Below are positions 1 to 12,801 of a DNA stretch of 64,000 nt, one piece after another. The stretch lies in the NCBI GenBank assembly GCA_027559495.1, contig JAMXSV010000010.1, forward strand, positions 248,001 through 312,000. The letters are read 5' to 3'. The notes beneath the pieces are model-generated. The model searched no databases. It worked only from the letters and a program-made list of their open reading frames with translations, and was not told the origin of the DNA. Source of the DNA: Aurifilum marmelostoma (Eukaryota > Ascomycota > Sordariomycetes > Diaporthales > Cryphonectriaceae). Within the stretch, counting starts at the first letter, position 1. Each line of letters starts with the position of its first letter. A program made the position numbers and the translations under genes.

Positions 1-227
1 AGAAAGCAAAAACAAAGGCACCCCGAGAAAGGGGAAACCTTAAGACCGACAGTAGCGATTAGCTAATACGAGAGAAGGAGACCAAAAAGCTCAATGTGAC
101 CCCATCAAGGTGCCACATCTCACGCGGACAGTTCGAAGAAATCCTCTAGACCCCGTGTCCTGTCGTAGTAGTGCAGAAAAAAGAAACAAGATTCTACTTG
201 TTGTTGTTGTTATTGTTGTCTTCCTCT

Positions 228-2832
228 TTATTCCTCGCTCGAGTCGGACTGTGACTCCTTCTCGATAATTGGGGGTGGCTTGGGGATGTTTCGTCGGAAG
301 ATGTGGCGCTTGATGAAGTATGGAAGCCACACCTTGAGCTCGTAGCCGATGAACTGCTTGGTGGGGACGGAGAAGACCTCTGTGGGCGGGTGTGTCAGCG
401 GAAAAAAGAGTTCACATGTGTAATAGTCCGCTAAGGGGGGGGGGGGGGGTGTGCTTACGATCCAGCTCCTCCAGGGTAAGCTGCTTGGTCTCTCTCACGA
501 AGCAGAAGATCATGAACCAGGCAAGCAGGTTCAGACCGGCGTAGAATCCGACTGTAACAATTAAGGTCAGCTGATGCCCCAGGGATGAGTTGAGGAGACC
601 CTTGATCGGCACTTACAAGCTCCCGTTGGGGTCATGACGGTTCGCATGCGAGGGAACGTCAAACTCAGGATACCAGCTGCAGAAGAAAATGATTAGCTAC
701 GCTCCACTAACGTGCTGTATGGCAATCAATCATTGAGTACAAACTCACCAAAGGTGTTGTTGATGCACACGGCCCAGGCCATTCCCTGCTCACGCTGGAT
801 GGTAGGGAACACCTCTGCAGAGTACTGGAAAGCGACGGGTCCTTCGCCCAGGGAATAGCAAATGGTGAACAGGTAGACGAATCTGGGTTTTTGCCGATAG
901 CGGTCAGCTCCTGATAAAACCGATCTGGATCGTTTTGAAGGGTACAAATAGTTGAGTTCGCCCCCTGGGTGGGTTACTTACAGAACGACTGGGCCAATCC
1001 GTGCGCCCCTGGTGCCCGTGGTATCCAGAAGAGAGAGACCGGCGGCCAGAAGGAAGATGCACATGAGTGGGAATGTCTGCAAGAGGCAAATTTGTGAGTT
1101 TTCTGTCTTCTTTCTCAACGTGATGTGGAGCTTGTATTGCTTACAATCAAGGTCAGGGTCCTTCGGCCCTTGGTGTCGATGAGGAACAGGGTAGGAATTG
1201 TGAAGACGACCTGGACAGCACCGTAACCCAGAGAGGCGTACAGAGCCTGGGTGGCCGAGTACCCGACGTCTTCGAAGATGGTCGAGCTGTAGAAAGAGAT
1301 AACTGCGGGCGGGGTTAGCGTATGAACACGTCTGGCCACTACTTGTCCGTCTAGACACTAGGTCCGAGGAGTATAAGAAATGGTGTCTCGACTCACTGTT
1401 GATACCACACATCTGCTGCGCAATCATGACGGTCGAGGCGCCGTAGTTTGCCCGCCTGATCCGAGGAACGGTGAAGCAGTCCTTGAGACGCGAGAAGTAG
1501 CCGGCGCCACGAGCCTCCTTCAGCTCCTCCTCGTAGATGACCCACGAGTAGTAGAAGTCCCGGGCGGCGATGATGGGGTGTGCTCGGAGGCGGTTCATGG
1601 ATCGGAAGCCCTTTGCGTGCTTGCCGTGCTTCATGAGCCAGCGGGGCGACTCCGGGCAGAAGAAGATACCACAGCCGAGGATGAAGGAGGGGATGAAGGC
1701 GGAGCCGAGCTGGAGACGCCAGGCGATACGGCCGGTGTCCTTGACGATGACGTTGGCGCAGAAGCCGAGGAAGATGCCTGTTGTGGAGCACATCAGAATC
1801 AGCAAGTCGCCTGAGAAAACAGAAAGACATGCGAGACACGAAACCTACCGATGACGACCCAGAGCTGCCAGAACATGACGAGAGCACCTCGGATACGGGC
1901 AGGAGCCATCTCAGCAGAGTAGATGGGCACGGTAGCATTCTTTGCACCAATGCCAATTCCCAGGATGAAACGCGCAGCAAACAGACCCTGCCAGGACTTT
2001 GCGAAGGCAGAGCCGATAGGGGTGGCAGTCAGGCAGAGGGCAGTGACGAAGATTTCACCTCTCCGACCCAGATAGTGGTTGAGAGGGTCGACGATGAAAG
2101 CACCACTGTCAAGAGCGACATGCACGGGTTAGCCAGCTATACACATAACGCCCACAGAGGAAGAGGAGGAGGGGCGGGGTGTTTTTTTTGCAAAGCATAG
2201 TGAGTACGAACATGAGACCGGCAGTCAAGAAGATGATGGCATTGATGAGACCCACGATCCACTCGTCCCTGCCCGTGCCATTGATCCCAAACTCCTCCGG
2301 GAACGAAAGGTTGGCGCCGTTGGAACCAGTCTGGTCCCAACCCTGGGTGGCCGCACCGATGGCGCACAGGGCGATGGAGTACCAGAGCATCTTGGGGCCA
2401 TGCCACTTGTGGTCCCTCTCGTAGGCGAGGGCGGCGATTTCCTGTGCGTCGAGGCCGGGGACGGATTCGAAACGGTGTGGTTCGCGGGCGACGAGGGCGG
2501 CACGGCCAAAGAGCTCGGCGTGCTCGCTCATCCCGTGCGCCTCTGCGAAGGCCCTGGCATCGCTGACGACCTTCTCTGGAGTACTCCTCTGTAGACGTGA
2601 AGTGTTTCAAAGGTTAGCCACTTGTACTTCGAGACCACCACACACCAATATGTACAAGTCCCTAGGTGGATGGATAGATAGATAGATGGGGAGACCTCAC
2701 CTTCAGAGGGTTCTCGACGAGGTTGAGGGCAACAGCCCTGTGGTGACCTGGGGTCTCAAGGTCTGGAGAGCCGATGGCCGTCTTCTCATCATGAGATACG
2801 TCGGCGAGGCCGGCGGCTGACTTCTCGGTCAT
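228..2832 (-). CDS. MFS sugar transporter (sugar porter family)
   Basis: Ten exons on the minus strand join without a break into 623 aa: 2832-2701, 2588-2212, 2105-1849, 1810-1397, 1302-1145, 1076-982, 882-749, 676-617, 551-459 and 379-228. Sugar-porter hallmarks are visible: a GRRGE loop after the second membrane helix, PESPRWLM at the end of the N-terminal six-helix half, DTKGRRTL in the C-terminal half, and about 12 hydrophobic segments. The N-terminus (about 100 aa) and the acidic, Ser-rich C-terminus are hydrophilic and should be cytosolic. The family moves hexoses or disaccharides across the plasma membrane, usually with protons; the substrate cannot be read from sequence. The start is the first ATG, before an acidic leader. 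The last intron carries a 15-base C tract on the sense strand a few bases after its donor. The gene has an unusually large number of exons for this window. Confidence 0.92.
435..449. repeat. G15 mononucleotide tract (intronic; C on sense strand)
   Basis: Fifteen G on the plus strand inside the last intron of the sugar transporter, beginning about nine bases after the donor on the gene's strand. Confidence 0.95.
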
Positions 2833-5800
2833 GGTGTTTGTTCTGTCTGCTGTTGTCTGCAGTATATATATGTGTGTGTGTGTGTCTCCTGTAGGGCTAT
2901 GCTGCTACGAGGCTGAGAAGCATCACATGCAAATCGAGCCTGACAGCAGAACCAAAAATAAAAGAAGAAGAGAAGCTCAGCTCTTCCTTTTTGCTTTTGC
3001 GTTACGACGTCGACCAACCCTTTTTTCAACTTGGGGGTAGGTGGGCGCGCGTGCGGCTTATAAACCCCCCGACCGCAGCGAGCTCGACCGGATCCGAGCA
3101 TGCATCCAACATCCAGATGATAGCCCATCCACGCCCCCATGCAGCCATCCAAGGTTCCCAGCCCAGCCCAGGGAAGTGGCACCTCCTACCACCCCCCCCC
3201 GGGCGGCACCCCATGTTTGCCTCCCTCCCATCCCTCCTCTGCTGCTCGAGTCGGGAACTGTGGTGTCTGGTCAGACCTAGCCGTCTGCGTCCGGCAGCCG
3301 CTCGTGACCGCTTTGTTTTAATCACCGACGAACAAAAGGGCCGAGGGACGAATCCAGCAGGGATCAGCAGCAGGCCAAGGTTGCTGTAACTTACTTCACC
3401 ATAGTACTGTGTAGTACCTTGCTGCTGGTGAGGTTGGTCCACACCTCTGCTTTGGGGCCCCGCGGGGTGTGCAAGATACGAGAGCCACATCTCTGATCCT
3501 TGGCGCATCCGGCGTGTGGGGAGGCGGGCGTGGCAGGAAGGCGGCGGCGACCTTGGAAAGAATGGCCTAGGGCCTTTCCCCCCCCCCCCCTTCCCTCCTT
3601 CCCTTCCAAAGTGCCAAGCTACAGTGTGTACTGTGGTCCAAGAGCGCCCCCGCTAGAATTGCACGCTTTCACGCGAGAATGGCCCCGCAACCGGGGGTGT
3701 CCTGCGGGCGGCTTTTGGTGAGCTTACTGGCGCGCACTACTCAGGCAGCGGATTGGTGGTGGGAATTCGTTCCCTGTTATTCCCCGGCGAGGGCCCCATT
3801 CCAACCGTTACAACCAAGAGCCCAAAGCTGTGTCCGGCGGGGAGGCCAGCTTCCAATGAGCCTCTAGTACGCAAGTACTACACAGTAGTAAATTTTCTGG
3901 ACTATGGTAGCTCTCTTCCCTTCTCTAGCCTCAGCGCTTTTTCTTTTTCTCGGTCCTTTTGGTACAAATAGTACAAACGGTCACGAGGCTGGGCAGACAC
4001 AAAGCCAAGTAGACCAAGGCGAGCGGGCCTCCCCGTCTTGTCCCTTTGCCCAACCTCAAAGAAGAAAAACGGCAACAATAAAAAAAAAAAAAGGCAGAGA
4101 GAGAAAAAAAATGTGTCGAAGCAGAAGCCAAAAACAACACCCAAGACTCTGCAAAAAACTTGGCCGGTACTGCGATCAGACCATGCTGTACAGGGATAAG
4201 AAAGGGAGGGGAATGCAACAATAGGATCCACCGTGGCACTCCAGCTTCGATCCTGCACATTAACCAGGCCAACACCCATGGGGTTTTGTACTTAGTGGGT
4301 TAGGCCGTCGAAAGCCTCCTCATCAACAACCCCCCCCCCCCTCCTCAGAGGCTAAGGTTTCGCCCGCTTTCCATCGAGCCGAAGGATCCCCATGTTGGGT
4401 GTGCAAGGCTTGGCTTACGTCTTGGCCTGACGACGAAGAGGAGGAGTTTTGTTTTGCCTGGCGGCTGGTGGATCAATGTTCCCGAGCCAAAATTGTTTAC
4501 ACAGACCACTACTGTGTACTACCTATAGTATGTACATTAGCAGAGTACATTGAAAGAGTACTTTAGTAGTGAACAGCAGTAGCAGTCATGGTAAGGCCAA
4601 CCGCCTCTCACTCTCTCTATTTTCTCTTCCTGTCGTGCGCAGGTGGCCGGCCCATCGGCTATGCAAGTCGATCCCAGCCGACCCGGTGGCTCGATGTCAT
4701 TGGAAACATGGCACGAGACTGTTCAGCCGAGCTCGGCGCTGCTGGGGGCGAGGGGGGGGAATGTGCGTCTCGGTGGGCTCCAGGAGGGGACCACCTGCAG
4801 CCAGCAATGCAGACAATTTTCAATCGACATGCATTAGAGTGAAATTGAAGACTCCTCTTGGGCAATCCTGTCCATCCGGCTAGGGCTAGGTTCGAACCCT
4901 GGCGGAGCCTTGCCGATCGTTTCCTGCCCGGTGTCGACGTCCTGACTGAGGTTGGAGGCCTGATCCCTCCCCAGCCTTGTGTGTGACAGTGCAACACGCC
5001 CGTGGTACATGACTACTATATGATAGGCACTTAGGCCAGGTCGATCTCTCCAAGAGATTGGGTACTTTGAGACCGAGTGAAAAAAATACCCTTTTCTTTT
5101 GTCCCCCTTTCCTTTTTTCTTTGTCGGATCAGCAGACCACAAGAATTTGATGACGGCCGCAAGCGTTGGAAAACCCTCTCGCTGTGTTTGCACATCCCTC
5201 TTCTCGTAGGTCAATTTTGCTCATTCGTACGGATCCGTACACAGTAGAGGGTGACTGCGCTAACCCCAAAAGCGACGTGCAAGAAAAGGTACAACAACTC
5301 CACACCGCCTTCAGCCTTGTCCCCCCCCAGCCACTAATTACCAGAACCGTCCATGAACACATTCCAGTTGATATACACAGCAGTGGAGGAGCTGCCCACC
5401 CCCCCTCCCCTGACCCATAGGCAAACCTGGCAAACATAGGCAGCAAAAGTATACTGGTTTCCAGATCAACGTAATCAAAATTGAAGCAGCCATGGACAAA
5501 TCAGGATCGATTGCGCGCTTACTTGGGGTTCATGTTTTTTTTTGTTTCGAAACATGTGCTGCACTGCCCTCGGACGAACACGTGCTTACTAAGCTGCACG
5601 GCCAGAGGAGACATACCACCTATCACGCAACTTGAGTGGCAACCTGGGCATTTAGTCTGGTTCAGATATTATCACATACAGATGAAGCGCATATGCAGGC
5701 CTTGCATGCACAGTACAGACTAATACTGATTACGAGCATCAGGGTTCACATGCCATCAACCATCTTACAGCTGTTCTTGAAGGGGGGGGGGAGGGGGTGA

Positions 5801-7556
5801 CAGAAATTTTCATCTAATTAACGCACCATGTAGCTTACTTGCAGCTTCTTCTGACCAATGAGTGGTGTTTGATACTGTAAAGGTATCCATACTTTGATGA
5901 CATCTGTGTGCCACAGTGTGGTACAAGGCCCAACCCATCCATGGCTGGTACCTGAGAACTTGATGCTGCTCAAGTTGTATTTAAAAGGAAAAAGAGAGAT
6001 GAGAGCAAAGAAACAGGTAATGATCGCAGCTGGAGGATCGCGGAGGGATGGTCATCTCAGCTCGCGTGCCCCATAAGTACCAAAGAAAACAGTGGAAAAG
6101 AACAAGCGGATATGGAAGAACAAAAACATTCCACATCATTCATCACGGGCTGCTTATTGGAGTAGTCACTGGTTCCTGGAGCTTTAGTGTGCCGCTGTTC
6201 GTCATCTTCGCAAGAGGACAATGCCTTCTTTGCCTCAATGGTGAAGAACACGTGCCTTTCTCTGGGGGATTTAGTCACACAGTGGTCGCATATGATTGCC
6301 TAGCAGAGACTTCCGATCACAGCTCCGAAGAAGGCAAGCATCCCCCCTTCCTCAGCTTAGTGTACACTATCTATTTGAAATCCTGGAGAAGCGCCTGTCA
6401 GCACTTACATGGTAGCTGGGGTTTGGGCGGGAGGACGCGAGGCTGTATAACGTGGTCTGCTGCGGAGCAGTGCAGTCAGTACTTGTGCATGGAGCTAGAG
6501 GTGAGGGGTCTGAAGACCCCTCATTGCCAAGGTTGACTCTATCTATGATGCTTTCTTTTTTTGGAGAGAGGCCAAAGGAGCAGAGGAAAGAGTTGAGGAT
6601 GGGTTGCAGTACAAGTTTGATGGACAGATTTTAGAATTCCAGCCTTTTCACACATATATATATCTGTGTATTGGATTACCTCAGGCAGTGTCCTGGTGGT
6701 TGGGATGTGGTGTACTAGGTGCCTTTCTGGCTCCATAAAGTACCTTTTTCACATGCTGATGCCAAATGTCGATCCCACGATACATCCCTATATTCGGGGG
6801 AGCAATAGTAAAATTCCTTCTGAACTTCAGCCAATTTCATAAAGAGAGACACTATTTCCCTCCTGATTGTCTCTCTTCATTGAAATGGGTAGGCAAAAAG
6901 AAAAAAACAGGCTTATAAGAAATTGCGCAAAGCCGCCGCCACAGTCCCGGACGTACAACCTCAGCCTACACCTGTGCCTAAGCCCTGCTATTCCAGCACT
7001 TGTCTTGTTTCAATCATCATATGTTTGTACCTGGCAGGTAATCTGCTAGTCGACCATGGTACCGGACGGATCAACGCCCCAACGCCTCTTCATCTCGGTA
7101 CTCTGTTCTTCTGCGTGGAGATCCAAATCTCAAAACGGACTACATGAGATCTTCTCGCTTATGTCTAGGCGCTAGATGAAGTACTATGCATGCCATTTAT
7201 CATGGATCGTCGCTGTGGGGTCTTGGGAACACACTGTGATACCATGGTACTTTGTTTAGGAGTAGCCATTACGGTTTTAGCGAATGAGATGCTTGGGCAA
7301 GAGGGGCGACAGGTACATGAGGGGTGTGAAACTCTATATACAGACACCTGCCCTTGATCGGCGGTACATTTTTTGAGATTTTTGGAGGGTCGTGGAGATT
7401 AGTGCATCTAGAGTTATAGACATGTACTTCGTGCAATACATATTACTACATCATTTTTTTTGAACATCTGATGGCCCATGTCCCTGCTTCGCCCCAGCCC
7501 TCGAATGGTACTTCTAACCTTGTTTCGTTACGAATGTCGAGTCGCAGGAGCGCCGC
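2833..7556. other. Gene-free intergenic stretch, 4.7 kb
   Basis: No open frame here shows family motifs or a joinable exon pattern. It holds the promoter side of the sugar transporter, a GATA-type and TG microsatellite near 2676-2882, C13 at 3578-3590, C12 at 4330-4341, G10 at 5782-5791, and repeated AGTACTAC/GTAGTAC near-palindromes around 3403, 3874 and 4507. A T-arm-like hairpin around 4888-4906 is not a full tRNA. Confidence 0.6.
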
Positions 7557-9603
7557 TCATGCTTCGTGCTGGAGGTTGGTCGGCAAGCTCTTGAACAACT
7601 TATAGAACTGCGGATTCTTCCAGGAGGATCTAAAGAAATCCAACATGGCCTTGTCCATTGCTTGGCCGAATAGGTCGCGGACCTCGAGAAGCAGATCCCG
7701 CGCCCCCTCATGGGTGAGGTCCCGGGCTTCTGACCTGACAAGAATGGGGAGCCACTCGTTGATTACGAGTCGGGGAGTACTCGGACGAGGGCTCGTCCGC
7801 CAGTCCTGCTGCCTCTGGGAGGGAAAGCTTCTTGCTGAAAAGTGCAGCCCGAATTGTCGATACGGGGCTGAAGTATCGGGCTAGGATGTCCTCGCCGCCC
7901 CCTTCGCCCGCGCTCGGATCACCGACTCTTCCACTGAAGGCAAAGAGAGGGCCGAACGAGTCCAGCTTTTGCTTCAACGCCGGGGCAGAGAGTGAGAACC
8001 TGTCCGAGGGTGACACCTCCAGCACACGTCGCGCACCCATCTTCAGGTTCAGTGCTGAATTGGGAATCAGGGCGGCCGGCCCGGACTGGGCGATGTTTTG
8101 GCCAAGAGTCAGCATGAGGAGGTGCGAACACGTACGGTGGTTGCCGATGTTCGAGCTGTACTGGCTGCCATAGGGTCCATCTCTCAGCTTGAGGCCGGTA
8201 CCGCTAAGTTCTCTATATAAATCCGCGGTTGGTCTCTTGTAGTCTACGAGACCCACGGTCAGCAGGATATGCTCAATCGTTTGAGCTATGGCGTCGATCG
8301 AAGCTAGGGTCTCGACACCAAATCGACGGAAGATCCAGATCTTGGCCGGATCCACCGTGGCCCCGGCCCTCATGAGCTGCCGAAGACGTTGGAAAGCCAA
8401 GATCAGATCAATATGATCGCCTTCGATGGGTTTGGACAGCTTCGCCGCACCCCACTTCTTCTTTACTGGTGTGCCAGTCCGAGGCAGTTTTGCCGCATGT
8501 TGCTCGAGGGCAGCATAGAGAATAGCAGACTCAAGGGAGTGAGTGATGGCGCCCAACACGAGAGCACGTGCTAGGGGCGGAGGAAATGGCAGGCCTGCGA
8601 GGCAGGAGGCGAGATACGACTTCTCGGGCACGCCGGTGTCGCCAGGTGCCTTGGACTCGAGGTAGACGCGGGCAGCTTTGACGAAGCGGCGAAGCACGCC
8701 GGCATGCGTGTTCTGGAGCAAGATCTTGGGCTGGAACGGGTTTTCCAGACCAGACGGATAAAGATCGGGGTGACCCGCTGCGACCCGCTGAGCTGAGAGC
8801 AAGTGGTTGATGCCGACAGCGACTGGTTTGAGTGCAAAAGTCGCGGGCTTGTCAAAGAGTTTGTTTCCGTATGCGATCTGCGACGTGAACGCGCTCTGCG
8901 CACTATCGTACGAGGTGACAGTAGTCGTCTTTGTCGGAAGATGACCGGGAAAACCAGGCATGACCTGACAATAAGACGATGCTATGCTGAAGGCGTTGTC
9001 AGGCTTGATACCCACGCGTGGCAGTGAACTCAGCTTAGCCAGAGTTTCGGGCCTACTGAGCATATTATCAAGCTCGACGGCGGCGGCTGCCTCAGCGTAG
9101 CTCCTATGATTGGCCCGCGAAGAGACAGAAATGTCGAGCTCGTCCACAGAAATGGTCACGTCCCAGAACTTCCTCGTAGAATCGTCCTCGCGCGAGGACT
9201 TCTCAGCAACAATTTTGGGTACTAGACCGCGTGGCACCAGGCGGTTGTGGATAGTCAGCAGCAAGAGTTGAATATCTGGAGGCCTTGGACCTGAGGGAGG
9301 CCCAGTATCAACTGTATGCACTATTGATGACGGCGTATCTGGCTGAGACGGCGATGAAGACGTCTCTGCCTCCTCGGAGCTGGTTTCTTCCGGGGGAGAC
9401 ACAGGCTCTGAGTGCTGCTCTGTCTCAACTGGCAGCACAGTCGACGGCGGTGTCTCTGCCTCAGGCCTGGACTCGGTGACTGGGGGGTACTGTATGATCG
9501 TTGGCCGCCGCGGATTCCACAGACAGAGGTCACACCATCGTGGCAGACAGACCACCCAGACGCACCTCCTCCTCGAGACGTCATCGACAACGATGAGGGG
9601 CAA
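7557..9603 (-). CDS. DEAH-helicase-like protein: dsRBD-like plus HA2/OB-like C-terminus, no ATPase core seen; frameshifted
   Basis: A long minus-strand frame (9603-7708) and a second frame (to the TGA at 7557-7559) read as one protein of about 680 aa broken by one extra base near 7772-7850. From the N-terminus: an acidic Ser/Thr/Pro-rich linker; a dsRNA-binding-like segment around FWDVTISVDELDISV with an Ala-rich helix; an unassigned 110 aa; an HA2-like segment (LASCLAGLPFPPPLARALVL, then a DHIDLILAF block); and an OB-like tail ending RLVINEWLPILV plus a helical EVRDLFGQAMDKAM. This order matches the C-terminal half of DEAH RNA helicases such as the DHX9/DHX29 type. No Walker A, DEAH, SAT or QRxGR motif is present. 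No in-frame ATG lies near the 5' end of the frame (9603 is a TTG), so short upstream exons are likely. Helicase assignment is by eye. It could be a decaying gene. Confidence 0.5.
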
Positions 9604-10357
9604 CGGGTGAGAGTAGAACGCCAGCGGCGGGCAGGAGAGATGTGTCTTGTGCCATTGCCAAGGTGACTGGACAGAGCCAATACGACCCTGTGAGGACCCG
9701 TCACATTTCTGTAGAAGACCTGCTTATGACAAGGGCCATTCTTCGTCGTTAGCAAGTGGACAATTTGAGAGAAAATGTTTGCAACCGACCAGTGAGCATA
9801 CCATTCTCTAGACATGAGATCAAGTTGGTGCAGGAATGCTGAAGACTGCATGTGCATCCAGGGCCACATCAGAATCGTATGTCGAGCATGTCCTTTTGAA
9901 AAAGTGAAGCAGTTGCCAAAGTATAAGAGCAAGGTCTACCTCAGTGGTTCCTGCACTGAAGACGACGTTGGAAATTTCGGGCAGGGTTCTCCAGCAGGGT
10001 TCGAGAAGGGTACGTACCCGACGCCTTGGGCGGTCCATGACAGGCAGACCCCTGTCCAGAGCTCCGATAGCACTACAGCTCTCAGGGCCCAGGCCTACTA
10101 GGGAGGAGCCTATCAGGCGATAGGTAAAAAAGAGACGACGCCTGATGCATCTATGACCTGATCGGTAGCAAAAAAAAAAGTATCACAAGGAGGCAGACCA
10201 CTCGACTCTACTCTTTATATACGCCCACACACACACTTTCTCTCACTTCTTCGCTTCAGCATATACCTCAGACTGGCCAGAACTCACCCCCAGGCCTGAC
10301 CACGCAGATCAATTGCTCGCCTGAGCACAACAAAATCGGTGCCTCCTGTGGGGCGCC
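9604..10357. other. Divergent promoter region with possible short 5' exons of the helicase-like gene
   Basis: On the minus strand an ATG at 10036-10038 is followed within 25 nt by a GTACGT donor and, about 60 nt later, a TTCAGTGCAG acceptor. A second GTATGC donor with a GCTAAC branch point lies around 9790-9740. These could supply the missing N-terminus of the helicase-like protein, but I could not fix a single reading frame. The remaining 320 bp would be a promoter shared with COX15. Confidence 0.35.
10213..10221 (+). promoter_or_regulatory. Putative TATA-like element upstream of COX15
   Basis: A TTTATATAC stretch lies about 135 bp before the COX15 start codon, followed by a CA-rich and CT-rich leader as is common before fungal transcription starts. 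Position and composition only; no direct evidence of use. Confidence 0.3.
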
Positions 10358-12073
10358 ATGGCCTTCTTCCAGCCTGTGCCCATAGTGGGCAGGGTCACCT
10401 TCAAGAGGCTGGCCCACCAGGTAACGCGGATATCAAGACCGGTACCGTCGACTCTCGCATACTCGACCTCGACTGCAGCACACAGCGTCCCGCCCTTTGT
10501 CTGCGCGCAGTGCTCGAGAACGGCGAGGAGGTCGGCTCCAGAGCTGTCCATTGTGTCTGCCCTGACCAGGACACGCACTGCACGGCAATTCCGGAAGCTC
10601 TCCACCACCACCACCACCTCCTCCTCCTCTCCATCTCTCACGCGGTGTCTCAGCAGCAGCACAAATAATAAGACGGCTGCCCGAGCCTCGACCATCGATG
10701 CCAACTACAGCGGCGACTCGACTGCCCCCTCCTCCTCCACCACCGCTTCTGGAAAAGGACAGAAGGCGAAGAGCAGGTCCTTTCCCGAGAACAGCTCCAA
10801 GACGGTCGCATATTGGTTAATTGGAAGTGCCGCCAGTGTCTTTGGCATCGTTGTGTTTGGCGGCCTGACACGGCTGACGGAGTCTGGGTATGCGCCTGCT
10901 CCTCATGCTCACCACCAGGGCAGATCTCACAAATGAAAGCAAAGAGGGAGATAGTGCAGAAGAAGCCATGGCTAACGTCTCTACACCACAAACAACAGAC
11001 TCAGCATCACCGAATGGCGCCCTGTGACCGGCTCGCTGCCGCCCATGTCCCCCGAGGACTGGGAGTCCGAGTTCGCCAAATACCGCGCCTCGCCCGAATA
11101 CGTCAAGCTGAACCCGCACATGGACCTCGATGAGTTCAAGAAGATCTACTTCATGGAGTGGACGCACCGCCTCTGGGGCCGCGTCATCGGCATGACCTTT
11201 GTCATACCCACCGTCTACTTCATCGCCCGCCGCCGCGTCTCGTCGCGCATGGCCTGGAACCTCGTCGGCATCTCTGCCCTCATCGGTTTCCAGGGCGCCA
11301 TCGGCTGGTGGATGGTCGCCTCGGGCCTCAAGGATGACCTTTTCGCCGAGGGCGCCCACCCGCGCGTCTCCCAGTACCGCCTGACCACCCACCTGGCCAC
11401 CGCCTTCGTCTGCTACAGCTGGATGCTCCTCTCGGGCCTGTCCATCCTGCGCGCCCGCCGCCTCTCGGCCGACCCGGCCGCCGCCGCCAAGCTCGCTCAG
11501 ACCCTCTACGGCCCCGCCCTCGCCCCCTTCCGGCGCTATGCCACCGCCCTCACCGCCCTCATCTTCGTGACCGTCCTCACCGGCGCCCTGGTCGCCGGCC
11601 TCGACGCCGGCCTGATCTACAACGAGTTCCCCATGATGGGCGTCGGCCTGACCCCGCCCAAGGCCGAGCTGTGGGACGGCTTCTACGCCCGCAAGGAGGA
11701 CGGCTCCGACCTCTGGTGGCGCAACATGCTCGAGAACCCCAGCCTCGTCCAGCTGGACCACCGCATCATGGCCATGACCGTCTGCGCCTCCGTGCTCGCC
11801 TTCTTCGCCTACAGCCGCACGGGCCGCGTCAGGGCCGTCCTGCCGCCCGACGTCAGGAAGGCCACCACGGGCATGCTGCACCTCATGCTCATGCAGGTCA
11901 CGCTGGGCATCTCGACGCTCATCTACATGGTCCCCACGCACCTGGCTGCGACACACCAGGCCGGTGCGCTCGCCCTGCTGACGGGCGCGTTGGTGCTGGG
12001 GTCGAGGCTGAGGATCCCCAGGTCGACCCTCGCACTGCTGCAGCGGAGGATCAAGACGATGCAGCACAAGTAG
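10358..12073 (+). CDS. COX15: Heme A synthase COX15
   Basis: Two exons (10358-10887, 10999-12073) join inside a Gly codon to give 534 aa without a break. The first ~140 residues are Arg/Ser/Thr-rich with few acids, as expected for a mitochondrial presequence. The first helix then leads into GGLTRLTESGLSITEW, a signature of COX15. Later helices carry the conserved heme-ligand histidines in EWTHRLWGR, LTTHLAT, LDHRIMA and THQAGA. COX15 works in the mitochondrial inner membrane, oxidising the C8 methyl of heme O to a formyl group to make heme A for cytochrome c oxidase. It is about 30 residues longer than yeast Cox15, all in the presequence region. It is transcribed away from the helicase-like gene and towards KRS1. 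The second exon is strongly GC-rich. Identification is secure. Confidence 0.97.
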
Positions 12074-12801
12074 TCGAGACAGAAGAGGTTTCCATCTACC
12101 TCCTCCTTGTTTCCAAGAATGAAACATGTCACTCTTCTCCGCTCTCTCTCTTTGGTTCGAGTACTATAGAAATGGCGCCAGTGATTGACTCAATCCCCAT
12201 GACATTCGTAGCGTTGAAACTCTAAGAACCGTGAAAGGCGCTGGGCGAGGCATCACGATTGAACGACACGCATAGGGCCAGCTCATAAGTATGATGCGTG
12301 ACTGGTATTTCTTTTTTCTTCTCTTTTTTTTTCCCCTCAAACCTATCTAAACTTGTGTTCCGTATCTCATGTGACTAATCGATGGACCGGTGACTGTTCG
12401 TCTCGGTCCAGGCCTCTCTGTTGACCAAACAAACCCGCCTGCCTTGCCGCAGAAAGACACAATGTACATATGGTATATACATGTGATGATCTAGACAGAG
12501 AGGCAGGCAAGCAGACATCAGGAGGGCTAGGTAGATAGACCACATCTCTTGCTTTTGAACCCTTTCTATGGAAGTGTGTTCAGCCGCTGAAAAGCTGTCC
12601 TTTGCACTGAGGAAAGGGGGAAGGGTTGATCTTGGGGCGATTGGAATCAAGGTGCCTCGCGGGCTGTCGCTTGGAGATCTACCTCGCGGATCTGTTTTCC
12701 CGTATTTGCGTCTTTACTTGTGAGCTGTTATGAGATAAAAATATACGTCAGCCATTCCGTTTCTTCATGTCAAACAGTTCTGTGTCTCTTTGCTTTGAGC
12801 A
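12074..12801. other. Convergent 3' regions of COX15 and KRS1
   Basis: The two genes end facing each other across 728 bp. The stretch is T-rich around 12308-12335 and shows no open frame with coding character. Confidence 0.6.

Noticed and set aside
4850..4912. tRNA-like T-arm (GGTTCGAACC with a five-base stem) and an acceptor-like CGGAGCC
   Set aside because: No matching 5' acceptor strand, D-arm or anticodon arm at the right spacing; only about 61 nt fit. Chance hairpin or tRNA fragment at best.
10817..12127. 436-codon open frame on the minus strand
   Set aside because: Antisense shadow of COX15; composition (Gly/Ala/Asp/Glu/His) is typical of a mirror frame.
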